Source: Rhodospirillaceae bacterium (GTDB lineage: Bacteria > Pseudomonadota > Alphaproteobacteria > UBA8366 > Aestuariispiraceae). Taken from it: a DNA stretch of 64,000 nt. The stretch lies in the NCBI GenBank assembly GCA_002709955.1, contig PAQY01000012.1, positions 207,756-271,755 on the forward strand, written 5' to 3'. Shown piece by piece: positions 8,827 through 18,717 of the stretch. The stretch's first letter is position 1. Every line of letters starts with the position of its first letter. The position numbers and the translations under genes were made by a program. A model generated the notes under the pieces. That model saw nothing but the letters and a program-made list of their open reading frames with translations, did not search any database and was not told where the DNA came from.

Positions 8827-9828
8827 ATGGCTGTTCAGCCTGTTTCCCCCATGACTAAGGCGCATCGCAATGCGGGCGTTGGCGGCGCTGGTGTTGGTGG
8901 TATGGGCGGTGGTCCGTCAGCCGGGGGCGCTGGTGCCTATATTCTGGATCAGTTTCGAGAGTTTTATGATGAGGTTCTGATCCTGCGGGAAGAAGCCTTG
9001 TTAAGCGGTCATGCAAGAACCGCTGCGCTGCCCAGTTTTGATGAGGCTATGGCCTATGATCCAACCCGGCCAAAGCCGCCGCCCCTGCCAGGGTTCAATG
9101 CACCCCCGCCCTTGCCGGGGGAGGCTGCGCCACCCGACTATGATCTGGAAGAGAATTCGCCAGAAAACGAGGACGGGGAGTCTGGATCAAAAAGGGATCA
9201 ACAGGGCGTCGGGCTAAAGGCGGAAGAGGCGCTGAGGCGTCTGCAAACGCTGTTGGAAATGCAGGCCCTGGAGGCCGGGCGTCGGGGCGGGGAATATGGC
9301 GTTTTGTATTATCGCGAGGCGCAATATGTCATGGCGGCGCTGGCGGATGAGATTTTCCTGACATTGGATTGGCCGGGTCGTGACTATTGGCGCAATGATT
9401 TGCTGGAGACCCGGTTGTTTGAAACCTACAATGCCGGGGATGCCTTTTTTAAGCGCATGGAAAAGCTTCTGAAAACTGGTGATCGCGTTCAGGCTGAAAT
9501 TGCCATCGTGTATCTGTTGGCACTGACATTTGGGTTCCGGGGGCGCTATGCGGGGGGACGGGACGAGGTCCGGATCGCGGAATACCGCAGGCAGCTTTAT
9601 TACTACATTTACCAGAAACGCCCCAATTTGTCAGACCCCAGCCATCGTCTGGCACCGCAGGCCTATCAACATACACAGATGAGCACCCTGGCGCGTTTGT
9701 TGCCGTCGCCGGGGCGATGGGTCTGGCTGTTTGTTGGTGTTGTCGCGCTGTACAGCATCACCGCCCATTTCATTTTCAATGATGCGTTGGCGCCTTTGCT
9801 TGAGGCGCTTGATCGCGCAGGCGGATAG
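8827..9828 (+). CDS. tssL: T6SS membrane-complex protein TssL (DotU/IcmH)
   Basis: The 333-residue protein begins with a Gly- and Pro-rich leader of about 120 residues. The DotU cytoplasmic helical domain follows ('YREAQYVMAALADEIFLTLDWPG', 'ETRLFETYNAGDAFFKRM', 'ALTFGFRGRYAG'), and a single C-terminal membrane anchor ends it ('WVWLFVGVVALYSITAHFIF'). There is no C-terminal OmpA/peptidoglycan-binding domain, so wall anchoring must come from another protein, possibly the SPOR protein of the same operon. The gene starts nine bases after tssK and ends 11 bases before tssM. Confidence 0.95.
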   Translation: MAVQPVSPMTKAHRNAGVGGAGVGGMGGGPSAGGAGAYILDQFREFYDEVLILREEALLSGHARTAALPSFDEAMAYDPTRPKPPPLPGFNAPPPLPGEAAPPDYDLEENSPENEDGESGSKRDQQGVGLKAEEALRRLQTLLEMQALEAGRRGGEYGVLYYREAQYVMAALADEIFLTLDWPGRDYWRNDLLETRLFETYNAGDAFFKRMEKLLKTGDRVQAEIAIVYLLALTFGFRGRYAGGRDEVRIAEYRRQLYYYIYQKRPNLSDPSHRLAPQAYQHTQMSTLARLLPSPGRWVWLFVGVVALYSITAHFIFNDALAPLLEALDRAGG

Positions 9829-9839
9829 GGGCGGGGCTG

Positions 9840-12800
9840 ATGAGCTGGCTGGATTTCATCCGCGATATATTCTTTCGATTGACCCCGTATTTGCCGGTGA
9901 TCGTCGGATTCCTGGTGGCGGTATCCTTTATCCTGATCGGGGCCTTGTTGTTTGTCGTCCGGAAGGCCCGTCTTTCCAAGAAAATCGCAGCTTTGGATGA
10001 GGAGTCGCCCCGGCATCTGGATGAGGACCCGGATTATCAGCCTTTCGCAGCGGAACCGGAAGACCTGCCGCTGTTGCCCATGCGCAAGAGTTTTAAACAT
10101 GCCCTGAAAATTCTGCGCAATCACGTTTCCGGTCGTGATTGGCGCTATGCAATTCCGTGGTATCTGATGTTGGGGCCGGAAGGATCGGGCAAGTCCACTT
10201 TGGTTGCCCATACCGGCATGGACCTGCCTGTTGGTCAGCCTGCCGAAGATTTCGAAGATGTGCGCCCGGCCTGTAAATGGTGGTTTTTTGACCGGGGGGT
10301 CGTGCTGGATATGGCTGGAACCCTGGTGCGTCAACGCGACGGTCGGGGATCCAATTCCAAGGCGTGGCGCAATTTTCTTGGGTTTCTGGATCGGTATCGG
10401 CCCCGTCGCCCGGCCGATGGGATCATCCTGACCATCCCGATTGAGGATTTTCTGGATGACCAGGGCGCGGTGCGACCGCCAGAAGACATCACCCAGCGCG
10501 CCGATGCGATCTATAAGAAATTATGGCAGGCCCAAGCGCGCCTGGGCCTTGCCTTCCCAGTCTATGTGATCATCACAAAAATGGATCGTTTGCCGGGGTT
10601 CCAGGCCTTGGTGTCAGAACTGCCGGATCACAGCCTGGCTGATATGCTTGGTTGGGCCAGTCCCTACAGTTTCGATACGGAGTTTCGGGAAAGCTGGGTC
10701 GACGAGGCGGTTGAAACCGTGGGGCAGGGGTTGCAGTCGGCGCAGATGGAAATCTTTGCCATGACGGGCGATCCTGCGGCGGCAGAAGATATCTATCAGC
10801 TGCCGGCTTCGTTTGAAGGACTGCGGGAGCCGATGCGGCTATACCTGCGACAGTTGTTCAAGCCCAGCACGTATCACGAAAGTTTCTCCCCCCGCGGGAT
10901 CTGGTTCACCGGTGACAGCGGCATGGAAGATATGGTCGTTGATCGCCCGGTACCCGTCCTGTCCGGAGTCTATGGCGGTCCCAGGGCGCGGGCGGCGTAT
11001 CCGGTGTTTTTGCAGGACCTGTTCGAAACCAAGATCTTTCCAGAAAAGAATATGGCGCGCCCGGTAAAACGGACGCTGATTCACAGCAACAAAATCGCGA
11101 CAACGGCGCAAGCGGCGTCAATTGCTGTGATCGTAGTTGGAGCTTTTTCGCTGTGGATGCTGCACCGGGGTATGCATCGGGATGTTGCGACCGTGACGCC
11201 ATTCATTGAACAGGTCGGACAGGATATTGCCAGTGTTCGTGCGGCAAACCGGGCCAATCCGTCTGATAGTGCTGTGGGCAGCTTTAACCGGGAACGCGCC
11301 CTGCGTTTGTTGGAAGGCATGGCAGCGCTGGAGACTGGATCCTTCTTTTCCATTTTCATGCCGTCTTCAATACTGGCTGACGTGGATAACCGCGTTATCA
11401 CGGTCACAACAAATGCGTTCAATATGTTTATTTTACAGTCGATGGGGGTTGCCCTGGACGAGCGGGGTCAGTCGATTGGGAATGGGCGATTGCCACCAGA
11501 GGGCGCGCCAACCGGCAACCTGGAAATGCGTTCTAATCTGCCGGTCGGGACGGTGGCACTGCTGAATAATGAAACAACCCGCAGCGAAGAATTTGAGCTG
11601 TTACAGCGTTATGTTCGATCTGTTCGGGACTTTGAATCAGCGATCAATCGGTATAACCAACTCACCGAAACCAATGACCTGGAAGATGTGCGGCGTCTGG
11701 TATCCTACCTGTTTCAGGTCGTGTTGCCGGAAAGCTTTCTGGAGAATTCAGAGTTTTATTCCGAAGCGTTAAGCGGTGCGAACTATCGAACAATTCCCCT
11801 GGACGCGTATCAGCGCGATATGCAGGCAAAATATCGCGAATTGATGGATAAGGCTGTTGTTTCGCTGTATTCGCAGAACGCGCTGATGGTTAAGTTGCGG
11901 GACCTTGCGCAATTGCTGGACGATGCGGCCAACAGCAGAACCGCAGGACGCAATGAGTTGGATCGCGTTTATAATAATATCAAGACGATCCGCGCCTGGT
12001 TGGATGATCCAAGATATAGCTGGATCGATGACCCCGCATTCGATCCCACCATCGCCTATTCGGATTTGCAGGAACATGTTGGTGGTTCGCAAATACTGGG
12101 GGCTGATCTGGCGGCGGCATTTGATGCGGCCAATAAAAGTGGATTAAAGAGCTTACAGCAGGAATTACCAGATCTGCGATCCGTCTCCATTGGGCCAATT
12201 TTGGCACGGGATGGCGACCGGACCGTATTGCGGCTGTCCCCTGAAATTTTGGATTTTTATGGTGTTTTAGAACGTTTGTACCAACAACCCTTTATGCGGG
12301 ATGGGCGGTTCCAGGCAATGCCTGTCCCCCCTGCGATTGGCAGCGCCGTTGAATGGGATGCCGGCGCGCTGGAGGAGGGGATCGCCCTTATCGATGATTT
12401 TGATAAATTCGTTGCATCAGAGTTAGACCGTGTTCCCCGGGCGTTGCATCCGCTGATGCGTACAGCGGGTGGAGAGAGTTTGGAACGCCATGTAAATGAC
12501 CGGATTGCGGCGGCGATGGTTGTTCCGCGCGGTCGCACCAGTACCTCCCTGCAATCAGAAGAAGCGTTACGGCGCGCGGTCATGACCTTCACTACGGCTG
12601 GATCGGCCCTGCGGCAGATATTGGACGTCTATGACGATCTGGGATTGGAAGAAAATTATCTGGATTTGCTGGATCTCAGCACCGGCAGCGCCATGGCCTT
12701 GATTCAGGCAGCGGATTCCCTGTTCAATTCCAGCTCTCTGTATGTGCCACAAGGGGGAGATTTTGACTGGTGGCGCGGCGATCCCAATATGGCCTTACAG

Positions 12801-13982
12801 GCCTTCCGGGCCCGTGATGTCTTTGGCTTGCGCGATATCCTGGCGCAACAGCGGGGGCGTATATCCATCATCGCGAATGGCTATGTGAAACCTGTTGCGG
12901 ATTTCCTGAATGCGCTGAATGCCAATCTGTCGGATCAGGAACAAGGGCTGTTGTCCCGCTGGACAGGCATCATTGATGAATTGACCAAATATGATCTGCA
13001 GCAGGCCGACAATACAGTATCAGACCTGGAACGATTCATTACCGGCCCCATGATGGATGTCACCTTTGCCAATTGCAGTGAGACATTTGACGGCGCGACC
13101 AACAATGCGCGCCAAGCTGATTTCTTTGTCGAACGCATCAATATGTTAAGTCGGGGCATCCGCGCCCGGTGTCTGGCCCTGGCCGGGGTGCAGGCGCAAA
13201 GTGCCTATACCGCCATTGGTGATACATTTGATGATGCTTTGGCAGGGCGTTATCCCTTTACGTTGACGCCTTTCGAATCCGACATGCGCGAAGTCAGCCC
13301 CAGGGATTTGCGCACATTCTTTGCCGCCTATGACCGCGATGTCCAGAATGCCCGGTTGGCCTTGGAACAGGCGGATGATCTGGGATTTGGTCGCGATCAG
13401 GCGCTGGAATTCATCACCCGGATGGATCGTATCCGTGCCTTCTTCGACCCCTGGCTTTCTTCAGCCAATCGGGAAGACTCCCCATCCTTTAATCTGGATG
13501 TCGCGTTCCGGGTCAATCGGGATCGTGAAGTCGGCGGCGATCAGATTATCGATTGGCAATTTGCAGTAGGCCCGGATGCAACCACCTTGCGGGGTGAGAA
13601 TAAGACATTGCGATGGTCCTTGGGGGAGCCGATTTCTCTGACCTTGCGCTGGGCGGAAAACTCAACCCGTATTCCGGCGGCCGCCGTTGGGCGTCCCCAA
13701 ATTCAAGTTCAGGGGCGGACGGTTACGATCACTTATGCTAATGTCTGGTCCTTGATAGATTTGGTGCGGCGTCATCGGTCTGGATCAGACGATTTTGCAG
13801 ACTTTATCGACCCCCGCCCGCATACGCTTAAGATTGATATTCCCACCCGCCCGACGGCTGGGGGAGCAATTGAAACGGCAACGGTATTTTTGCGAGTCGA
13901 GATTTCCGGTCTGAAAGAAGGACAGCCCGTGCCACTGTTGATTACGCCCTTTCCTTTTGAAGCCCCACAGTTGGAGCCTTGA
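9840..13982 (+). CDS. tssM: T6SS membrane-complex protein TssM (IcmF)
   Basis: At 1380 residues this is a full-to-long IcmF protein. Two N-terminal membrane segments ('YLPVIVGFLVAVSFILIGALL') precede a cytoplasmic NTPase-like domain with an intact Walker A, GPEGSGKST, near residues 112-119. A third membrane helix lies near residue 425 ('AASIAVIVVGAFSLWML'), followed by a very long periplasmic region ending in a beta-rich TssJ-binding domain. TssM spans the inner membrane and bridges TssL to TssJ. The stop TGA at 13980-13982 precedes the tssA ATG by four bases. Confidence 0.97.
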   Translation: MSWLDFIRDIFFRLTPYLPVIVGFLVAVSFILIGALLFVVRKARLSKKIAALDEESPRHLDEDPDYQPFAAEPEDLPLLPMRKSFKHALKILRNHVSGRDWRYAIPWYLMLGPEGSGKSTLVAHTGMDLPVGQPAEDFEDVRPACKWWFFDRGVVLDMAGTLVRQRDGRGSNSKAWRNFLGFLDRYRPRRPADGIILTIPIEDFLDDQGAVRPPEDITQRADAIYKKLWQAQARLGLAFPVYVIITKMDRLPGFQALVSELPDHSLADMLGWASPYSFDTEFRESWVDEAVETVGQGLQSAQMEIFAMTGDPAAAEDIYQLPASFEGLREPMRLYLRQLFKPSTYHESFSPRGIWFTGDSGMEDMVVDRPVPVLSGVYGGPRARAAYPVFLQDLFETKIFPEKNMARPVKRTLIHSNKIATTAQAASIAVIVVGAFSLWMLHRGMHRDVATVTPFIEQVGQDIASVRAANRANPSDSAVGSFNRERALRLLEGMAALETGSFFSIFMPSSILADVDNRVITVTTNAFNMFILQSMGVALDERGQSIGNGRLPPEGAPTGNLEMRSNLPVGTVALLNNETTRSEEFELLQRYVRSVRDFESAINRYNQLTETNDLEDVRRLVSYLFQVVLPESFLENSEFYSEALSGANYRTIPLDAYQRDMQAKYRELMDKAVVSLYSQNALMVKLRDLAQLLDDAANSRTAGRNELDRVYNNIKTIRAWLDDPRYSWIDDPAFDPTIAYSDLQEHVGGSQILGADLAAAFDAANKSGLKSLQQELPDLRSVSIGPILARDGDRTVLRLSPEILDFYGVLERLYQQPFMRDGRFQAMPVPPAIGSAVEWDAGALEEGIALIDDFDKFVASELDRVPRALHPLMRTAGGESLERHVNDRIAAAMVVPRGRTSTSLQSEEALRRAVMTFTTAGSALRQILDVYDDLGLEENYLDLLDLSTGSAMALIQAADSLFNSSSLYVPQGGDFDWWRGDPNMALQAFRARDVFGLRDILAQQRGRISIIANGYVKPVADFLNALNANLSDQEQGLLSRWTGIIDELTKYDLQQADNTVSDLERFITGPMMDVTFANCSETFDGATNNARQADFFVERINMLSRGIRARCLALAGVQAQSAYTAIGDTFDDALAGRYPFTLTPFESDMREVSPRDLRTFFAAYDRDVQNARLALEQADDLGFGRDQALEFITRMDRIRAFFDPWLSSANREDSPSFNLDVAFRVNRDREVGGDQIIDWQFAVGPDATTLRGENKTLRWSLGEPISLTLRWAENSTRIPAAAVGRPQIQVQGRTVTITYANVWSLIDLVRRHRSGSDDFADFIDPRPHTLKIDIPTRPTAGGAIETATVFLRVEISGLKEGQPVPLLITPFPFEAPQLEP

Positions 13983-13986
13983 TGCG

Positions 13987-15207
13987 ATGACTGGAACGCC
14001 TGCCTTGGAAGAACAGGATGCTTTGAACGATGACGGTGCCGGGGCAGACACGCCCACGCCGCCTGCTGTCGTTGAAGATGGGCCTGCGGAAGATCTTCTG
14101 GCCCCGCTGGCGGGGGACGACCCTTGCGGCGCCAGCCTGCGGTATGAGGGGACTTTTGATGCGGTTCGGGATGCTAGGCGGGATGAGGATCCAAATCTGC
14201 CACAGGGTGTGTGGGAAACAGATGTTAAACGCGCAGATTGGCCTGCCGTTGCAAGATTGTGTGAAGACGCCCTGGCGACAAAAAGCAAGGATCTGCATCT
14301 GGCCCTGTGGCTGACGGAGGCCTGGACCCATATTGAGGGACTGCGGGGCTTCCGGCGGGGCGTGGATCTGACATCCAGCCTGTGTGAGGAGTATTGGCGC
14401 GATATTCATCCTAAGATCGATGAAGATGGGGATTTGGACTATCGCCTTGGGCCGCTGCGCTGGGCGTCAGATCAATTTGCAATCCTGCTGCGCCTTGTGC
14501 CGGTGACCGCGCCGACATCCGGGGATGTTCACCCCATGCGCCTGAAGGATTGGGAAGATGTGCTGCGGCTGGAAAACCTGCATCAGCGCGATGCAAAAGC
14601 AGCGGCACGGGAACAGAAACGCTATGCGACGCGGGTTCAGTTCGATGCGGCGGTCGATTCAACGCCGGTAGACTATTACATCGATCTGGTTCCCGTGACC
14701 GAGGCCTGTCTGGGGGAGTTGGAGCGGCTGGACCTGTTCCTGGAGGAACATTGCCCCAAGGATGCGCCATCTCTGACACGCATTCGCACCGTTTTGCAGG
14801 ATATTGAGACCCGCGCGCGCAATTGGATGGAAGCCAAGGGTGGCACTCTGCCGGGAGATCCTGAAGATATGCCAGAAATGCCAGACGACGCTGTTGAAAT
14901 CCAGGACACGGATGGCCTGGCGCAGGAGGGAAATATCATGACCCAAGCCCCACAGGCAGCCGCCCGGCAAGTATCGGCCGGACCAATCCAGAGCCGCGCA
15001 GAGGCCTATAAACGACTTGGGGAGGCGGCGGACTTCCTGATCAAAGCAGAACCGCACAGCCCGGTCCCCTATCTTGTGAAACGCGCCGTCGCCTGGGGGA
15101 ATATGAGCTTTGGCGAATTGCTGGTCGAACTGGTCGAAGGTGGGGGGGATCACCAGCGGGTGTTGCGCCTGTTGGGTCTGGATGCGATGGGCAAGAAGAA
15201 AGAGTAA
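13987..15207 (+). CDS. tssA: T6SS protein TssA (ImpA family)
   Basis: The 406-residue product carries the N-terminal ImpA domain: 'LLAPLAGDDPCGASLRYEGTFDAVRDAR', then 'DWPAVARLCEDALATKSKDLHLALWLTEAW' and 'GFRRGVDL'. The C-terminal part ('RAEAYKRLGEAADFLIKAEPHSPVPYLVKRAVAWGNM') is the short TssA form. TssA primes sheath and tube polymerisation at the baseplate. ATG 13987 with GGAG upstream is preferred over ATG 13957, which would overlap tssM. It is the last gene of the left T6SS block; a repeat and a convergent ureohydrolase gene follow. Confidence 0.93.
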   Translation: MTGTPALEEQDALNDDGAGADTPTPPAVVEDGPAEDLLAPLAGDDPCGASLRYEGTFDAVRDARRDEDPNLPQGVWETDVKRADWPAVARLCEDALATKSKDLHLALWLTEAWTHIEGLRGFRRGVDLTSSLCEEYWRDIHPKIDEDGDLDYRLGPLRWASDQFAILLRLVPVTAPTSGDVHPMRLKDWEDVLRLENLHQRDAKAAAREQKRYATRVQFDAAVDSTPVDYYIDLVPVTEACLGELERLDLFLEEHCPKDAPSLTRIRTVLQDIETRARNWMEAKGGTLPGDPEDMPEMPDDAVEIQDTDGLAQEGNIMTQAPQAAARQVSAGPIQSRAEAYKRLGEAADFLIKAEPHSPVPYLVKRAVAWGNMSFGELLVELVEGGGDHQRVLRLLGLDAMGKKKE

Positions 15208-15215
15208 AGGTAAAT

Positions 15216-15316
15216 TAGAGCATCATGCGTTCGCATGAGCTCACACATAATACTCTAACCATTTCTTTTTTCAGAAAATACGTCGTCGCAAACGCTTCCG
15301 TTTGCTCCGGATTTGC
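15216..15316. repeat. Dispersed hairpin-bearing repeat, copy A
   Basis: The gap between tssA and the convergent ureohydrolase gene is filled by a repeat. It has a hairpin core (GCATCATGCG..CGCATGAGC) at one end and AAATACGTCGTCGCAAAC at about 15276-15293. Its reverse complement is clearly related to 62296-62386, with 18 identical bases (GTTTGCGACGACGTATTT) followed by a similar hairpin. Placed between convergent genes, it could serve as a terminator on either strand; that role is inferred. Confidence 0.75.
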
Positions 15317-15317
15317 T

Positions 15318-16283
15318 CTAAGCGGACTGCCCTTTGGCATGAAAGATGAAGCCCAGCACATTCATCAGCAGCTGGGCGGCCAGAAACGAAGTTGATCCGC
15401 TGTGGTCATAATCCGGCGCGACTTCCACCAGATCAATCCCTACGACATCGCCCATGTGCGTCAATCCCTGTAAAATTTCCAGAACCTCGTAATACAGGAA
15501 TCCCCCGTGACTGGGCGTTCCCGTTCCGGGTGCGATGGAAGGATCGAATCCATCGATATCGATTGTCAGATAGTATCGCTTTCCCTGTGGAATCTTTGCC
15601 AGAACCCCATCGCGCCCCAAGTCGCGACAGTGACGGACCGATAGAATGGTGGAGCCCGCCCGCCGTGCAGCGTCGTAATCACCCCGATTGGAAGAGGAGA
15701 CATTGCGAATGCCAAGCTGGGTAAAGCCGGTCACATGGTTCATTTCAGACGCGCGGCGCAAGGGATTGCCATGGCCATAGCGCACGCCATGGCGCTCGTC
15801 GACGAAATCCAGATGGGCGTCAATATGGATAATATGAACAGGCTCCTGATCATCGAAGGCCCGAATACAGGGAATATGGACAGAATGATCGCCCCCCAGA
15901 ACCACCGGCAAAGCGCCTGCCTTTAAAATCTTGCGTACGCCATATTCTATGTTGTCATGGCTTTGGATCGTGTCGGTATGGATGATATCGGCATCGCCAA
16001 TGTCGACCATGCGCACCTTATCAACAGGCAGATAGGTGACGTCATCTTCAAAGTCGTATGCGCCGCCATGACCAAATGAAAACAGGGTCGATGCCTCGCG
16101 AATGCCACGCGGTCCGAAACGTGCCCCGGCGCGATACTGGGTTCCCATATCGAACGGCGCACCCAACACGGCAATATCAGCATCGATCGCATCCCAATCC
16201 AGACAGACAGGCTGCTTGCCAAAGGTACAATGCCCAACGAATGGCAGGTTCAACCGCCCACCCTCGTATCCATTCTTTGCCAT
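15318..16283 (-). CDS. Agmatinase/ureohydrolase family enzyme
   Basis: The 321-residue protein has all binuclear manganese motifs of the arginase-agmatinase fold: 'GGDHS', 'IDAHLDF' and 'TIDIDGFDPSIAPGTGTPSHGG'. The length and the 'GAPFDMGTQYRAGARFGPRGIREAS' start are those of agmatinase or guanidinobutyrase, which release urea from a guanidino compound. Arginase is less likely. The exact substrate cannot be read from sequence. AGGAGGATC precedes ATG 16283. It is transcribed toward tssA and lies downstream of trmJ on the same strand, 73 bases away. Confidence 0.88.
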   Translation of the reverse strand: MAKNGYEGGRLNLPFVGHCTFGKQPVCLDWDAIDADIAVLGAPFDMGTQYRAGARFGPRGIREASTLFSFGHGGAYDFEDDVTYLPVDKVRMVDIGDADIIHTDTIQSHDNIEYGVRKILKAGALPVVLGGDHSVHIPCIRAFDDQEPVHIIHIDAHLDFVDERHGVRYGHGNPLRRASEMNHVTGFTQLGIRNVSSSNRGDYDAARRAGSTILSVRHCRDLGRDGVLAKIPQGKRYYLTIDIDGFDPSIAPGTGTPSHGGFLYYEVLEILQGLTHMGDVVGIDLVEVAPDYDHSGSTSFLAAQLLMNVLGFIFHAKGQSA

Positions 16284-16356
16284 ACTGATCCTCCTGAGTG
16301 AGGGGGTTATCCTAGCGTCAATATTCGACCCGTGAAAAGACGGACGCGCGCGATGG

Positions 16357-17094
16357 CTATTTCCGTTCCGGGCCTGCGCGGCGCAGGGATTCTGTTATGC
16401 CATGCAGGGTGCGGACATCCTGGTCGGTCAATTGGGTGCGTTGGAACATCAGGCGGATGTTGCGCATGACGGTTGGGCGCATTTCAACGGAACGGAAAAA
16501 GCTGCCTTCATCCAGACCTCTGCCCAGTCGCTCAACAAATATCTCCACCTCGTTCTGGGTGGCGGGGCGGGCATCCCGGATATCGCGGGTTTCACGGGGG
16601 GTCTGATCCCCGGCTGTAAACCATTCATAGCCGATTAATAGAACCGCCTGGGCCAGGTTCAAGGATCGGAAATCAGGGTTCAGCGGCACACGAATAATCG
16701 CATCTGCCTTGGCGACATCATCATTGGTCAGGCCCGACCGCTCCCCCCCGAACAGCACACCCGGGCGATGCAGGCCGCTGGCGGTCGCTGTGCGCATGTC
16801 TTCAGCCGCAGCACGGGGCGTCAGGACATATTCCAGCAATTCGCGGGTACGCCCGGTCGTGGCATAGATCCGTGTCAGGTCCGCAACAGCCTCTTCGGTC
16901 GTCTGAAACACCTGTGCGTGATCAACAACGTCCTGCGCCCCGGCAGAGGCATCCTGAGCCTTCTGGTTGGGCCACCCATCCCGGGGGCGCACAAGGCGCA
17001 AATCCGTCAGGCCGCAATTCAGCATGGCCCTGGCGCACATGCCGATATTTTCTCCCAGTTGCGGGTCGATCAGTATGACGGCCGGCGCAGTCAT
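16357..17094 (-). CDS. trmJ: tRNA 2'-O-methyltransferase TrmJ (SpoU family)
   Basis: The 245-residue product has the SPOUT trefoil-knot signatures: N-terminal 'VILIDPQLGENIGMCARAMLNCGL', a central 'LFGGERSGLTNDDVAKAD' and a C-terminal 'VPLNPDFRSLNLAQAVLLIGYEW'. TrmJ methylates the ribose of position 32 in tRNAs using S-adenosylmethionine. Its ATG overlaps the era stop by one base, so it is the distal member of lepB-rnc-era-trmJ. A C-terminal helical extension of about 80 residues is normal for TrmJ. Confidence 0.9.
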   Translation of the reverse strand: MTAPAVILIDPQLGENIGMCARAMLNCGLTDLRLVRPRDGWPNQKAQDASAGAQDVVDHAQVFQTTEEAVADLTRIYATTGRTRELLEYVLTPRAAAEDMRTATASGLHRPGVLFGGERSGLTNDDVAKADAIIRVPLNPDFRSLNLAQAVLLIGYEWFTAGDQTPRETRDIRDARPATQNEVEIFVERLGRGLDEGSFFRSVEMRPTVMRNIRLMFQRTQLTDQDVRTLHGITESLRRAGPERK

Positions 17095-18041
17095 CAGGCC
17101 TGAAAATCCAGGTTCCAGACGCGATAGCGTTCAGGATCTTCCTGCCACCGGTCGCGGACCTTCACATAGATAAACAAATGCACAGGGGTCTCAAACATCT
17201 CGGACAGTTCTTCGCGTGCTGCGGTGCCAATGGTGCGCACCTTGCTGCCATTCTTGCCCAGAATGATGGATCGTTGGCTCTCTCGCTGTACATAGATTAC
17301 CTGTTGAATGCGGATCGAACCATCTTTCTTGATGTCGTAACTTTCCGTTTCCACGGTCAGCGCATAGGGCAATTCCTGGTGCACGTTGATAAACAGCTTT
17401 TCGCGCGTTACCTCTGCGGCCAACAGCATCTGCGGCATATCCGATAACTGATCTTCGGGGAACAGCCATGGCCCCTTGGGCATCATGCCCGCAACATGGT
17501 TGATCAGGTCTTCCGTGCCATCGGATTTTGTCGCGGATATCATGAAAATCTGAGTAAATTGTCCGGTCTTGTTCAGGCGATCCGCCAGCATCAGCAGGCT
17601 GTCACGCTTTACCAGATCAATTTTGTTCAGCGCCAGAATGGCCTTGCGGCCCGCCTGTTCCAGGCCTTTCAAGATCGCTTCCACTTCGTCATTCATGCCA
17701 ATCACACTGTCGATAAGCAGGACCGTCGCATCAGAATCCTGGGACCCTTGCCAGGCGGCGGACACCATGGCGCGATCCAGGCGACCCTTGGGCTTGAAGA
17801 TACCCGGCGTATCGACAAAGGCGACCTGTGCCGCGCCGCGCAGGGCGATGCCCAGAATGCGGGTGCGGGTTGTCTGCACCTTATGGGTGACGATGGAAAC
17901 CTTGGCCCCGACCAGTTCATTGACCAGGGTTGATTTCCCCGCATTAGGGGCCCCGATAATGGCGACAAAGCCAGCGCGGGTTTCTGTCATATCGACAGGA
18001 CTGTCGTGATCTTCCGGTGATTGGGTGACGTCATCCGTCAT
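17094..18041 (-). CDS. era: GTPase Era, ribosome assembly factor
   Basis: The 315-residue protein shows G1 'GAPNAGKST', G3 'DTPGIF' and G4 'NKIDL', and a C-terminal KH domain with 'ILGKNGSKVRTIG'. Era binds the 3' end of 16S rRNA and assists 30S maturation at the inner membrane. ATG 18041 ('MTDDVTQ') is chosen; it overlaps the rnc stop by 11 bases, as in many alphaproteobacteria. A longer in-frame extension into rnc is possible but has no family support. The N-terminal 22 residues before the G domain are longer than in E. coli. Confidence 0.96.
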   Translation of the reverse strand: MTDDVTQSPEDHDSPVDMTETRAGFVAIIGAPNAGKSTLVNELVGAKVSIVTHKVQTTRTRILGIALRGAAQVAFVDTPGIFKPKGRLDRAMVSAAWQGSQDSDATVLLIDSVIGMNDEVEAILKGLEQAGRKAILALNKIDLVKRDSLLMLADRLNKTGQFTQIFMISATKSDGTEDLINHVAGMMPKGPWLFPEDQLSDMPQMLLAAEVTREKLFINVHQELPYALTVETESYDIKKDGSIRIQQVIYVQRESQRSIILGKNGSKVRTIGTAAREELSEMFETPVHLFIYVKVRDRWQEDPERYRVWNLDFQA

Positions 18042-18717
18042 TCTTAAGACTTTCCAATAATTGTTCGGCAGCAGATTGTTCCGCATGCCGTTTGATCCGA
18101 CCTTCTGCCTGGGCCGATCCATGTTTGGGGATCGTCACCCGCATGGTAAAGATCGGGGCATGATCCGGTCCGCTGCGCGAGACTTCTTCATAATGCGGCA
18201 AACCAAGCCCACGCGCCATGGTCCATTCCTGCAGCGCGGATTTTCCATCGCGCGGCGGGGTGGGGTCGGCTTCCAACCGTTTTTCCCAATTGCGCAGAAT
18301 AAAGGTGCGCGCCGCTTCCAGCCCCGCATCGCGATACATGGCGGCAATCAATGCCTCGCAGACATCGGACAGTATGGCAGGATTGTCCGCCCCATCAGCT
18401 TCTTCATATTGCCCAAAGCGGATTTCCCCCCCCAGGCGTAAATCCCGCGCTACATCAGCCAGGGTTTCCCGGCGCACCAGCGCATTGAAGCGTCGGGACA
18501 GATGTCCTTCCGGATCCTTTGGAAACCGCTGCAACAACATATCGGCGACGACCAGTCCCAGGACCCGATCCCCCAGGAATTCCAGGCGTTCGTAACTGCC
18601 TTCTGCCAGCGCCCCGGCGCTGCGATGGGTCAGCGCGCGATCCAGCAGCCGCTTGTTGCTGAAAACATGGCCCAGGCGCTGTTCCAGGGCTTTGAAATCG
18701 GCGTCACTTGATGACAT
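18031..18717 (-). CDS. rnc: Ribonuclease III
   Basis: The 228-residue enzyme has the RNase III signature 'ERLEFLGDRVLGLVVADML' with its acidic metal ligands. The second catalytic helix is 'DVCEALIAAMYRDAGLEAA', and the C-terminal double-stranded RNA-binding domain ends '..AEGRIKRHAEQSAAEQLLESL'. It processes rRNA precursors and duplex RNA. ATG 18717 ('MSSSDADF') overlaps the lepB stop by 14 bases, which indicates translational coupling. The longer open frame upstream lies over lepB and is rejected. Confidence 0.97.
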   Translation of the reverse strand: MSSSDADFKALEQRLGHVFSNKRLLDRALTHRSAGALAEGSYERLEFLGDRVLGLVVADMLLQRFPKDPEGHLSRRFNALVRRETLADVARDLRLGGEIRFGQYEEADGADNPAILSDVCEALIAAMYRDAGLEAARTFILRNWEKRLEADPTPPRDGKSALQEWTMARGLGLPHYEEVSRSGPDHAPIFTMRVTIPKHGSAQAEGRIKRHAEQSAAEQLLESLKNDG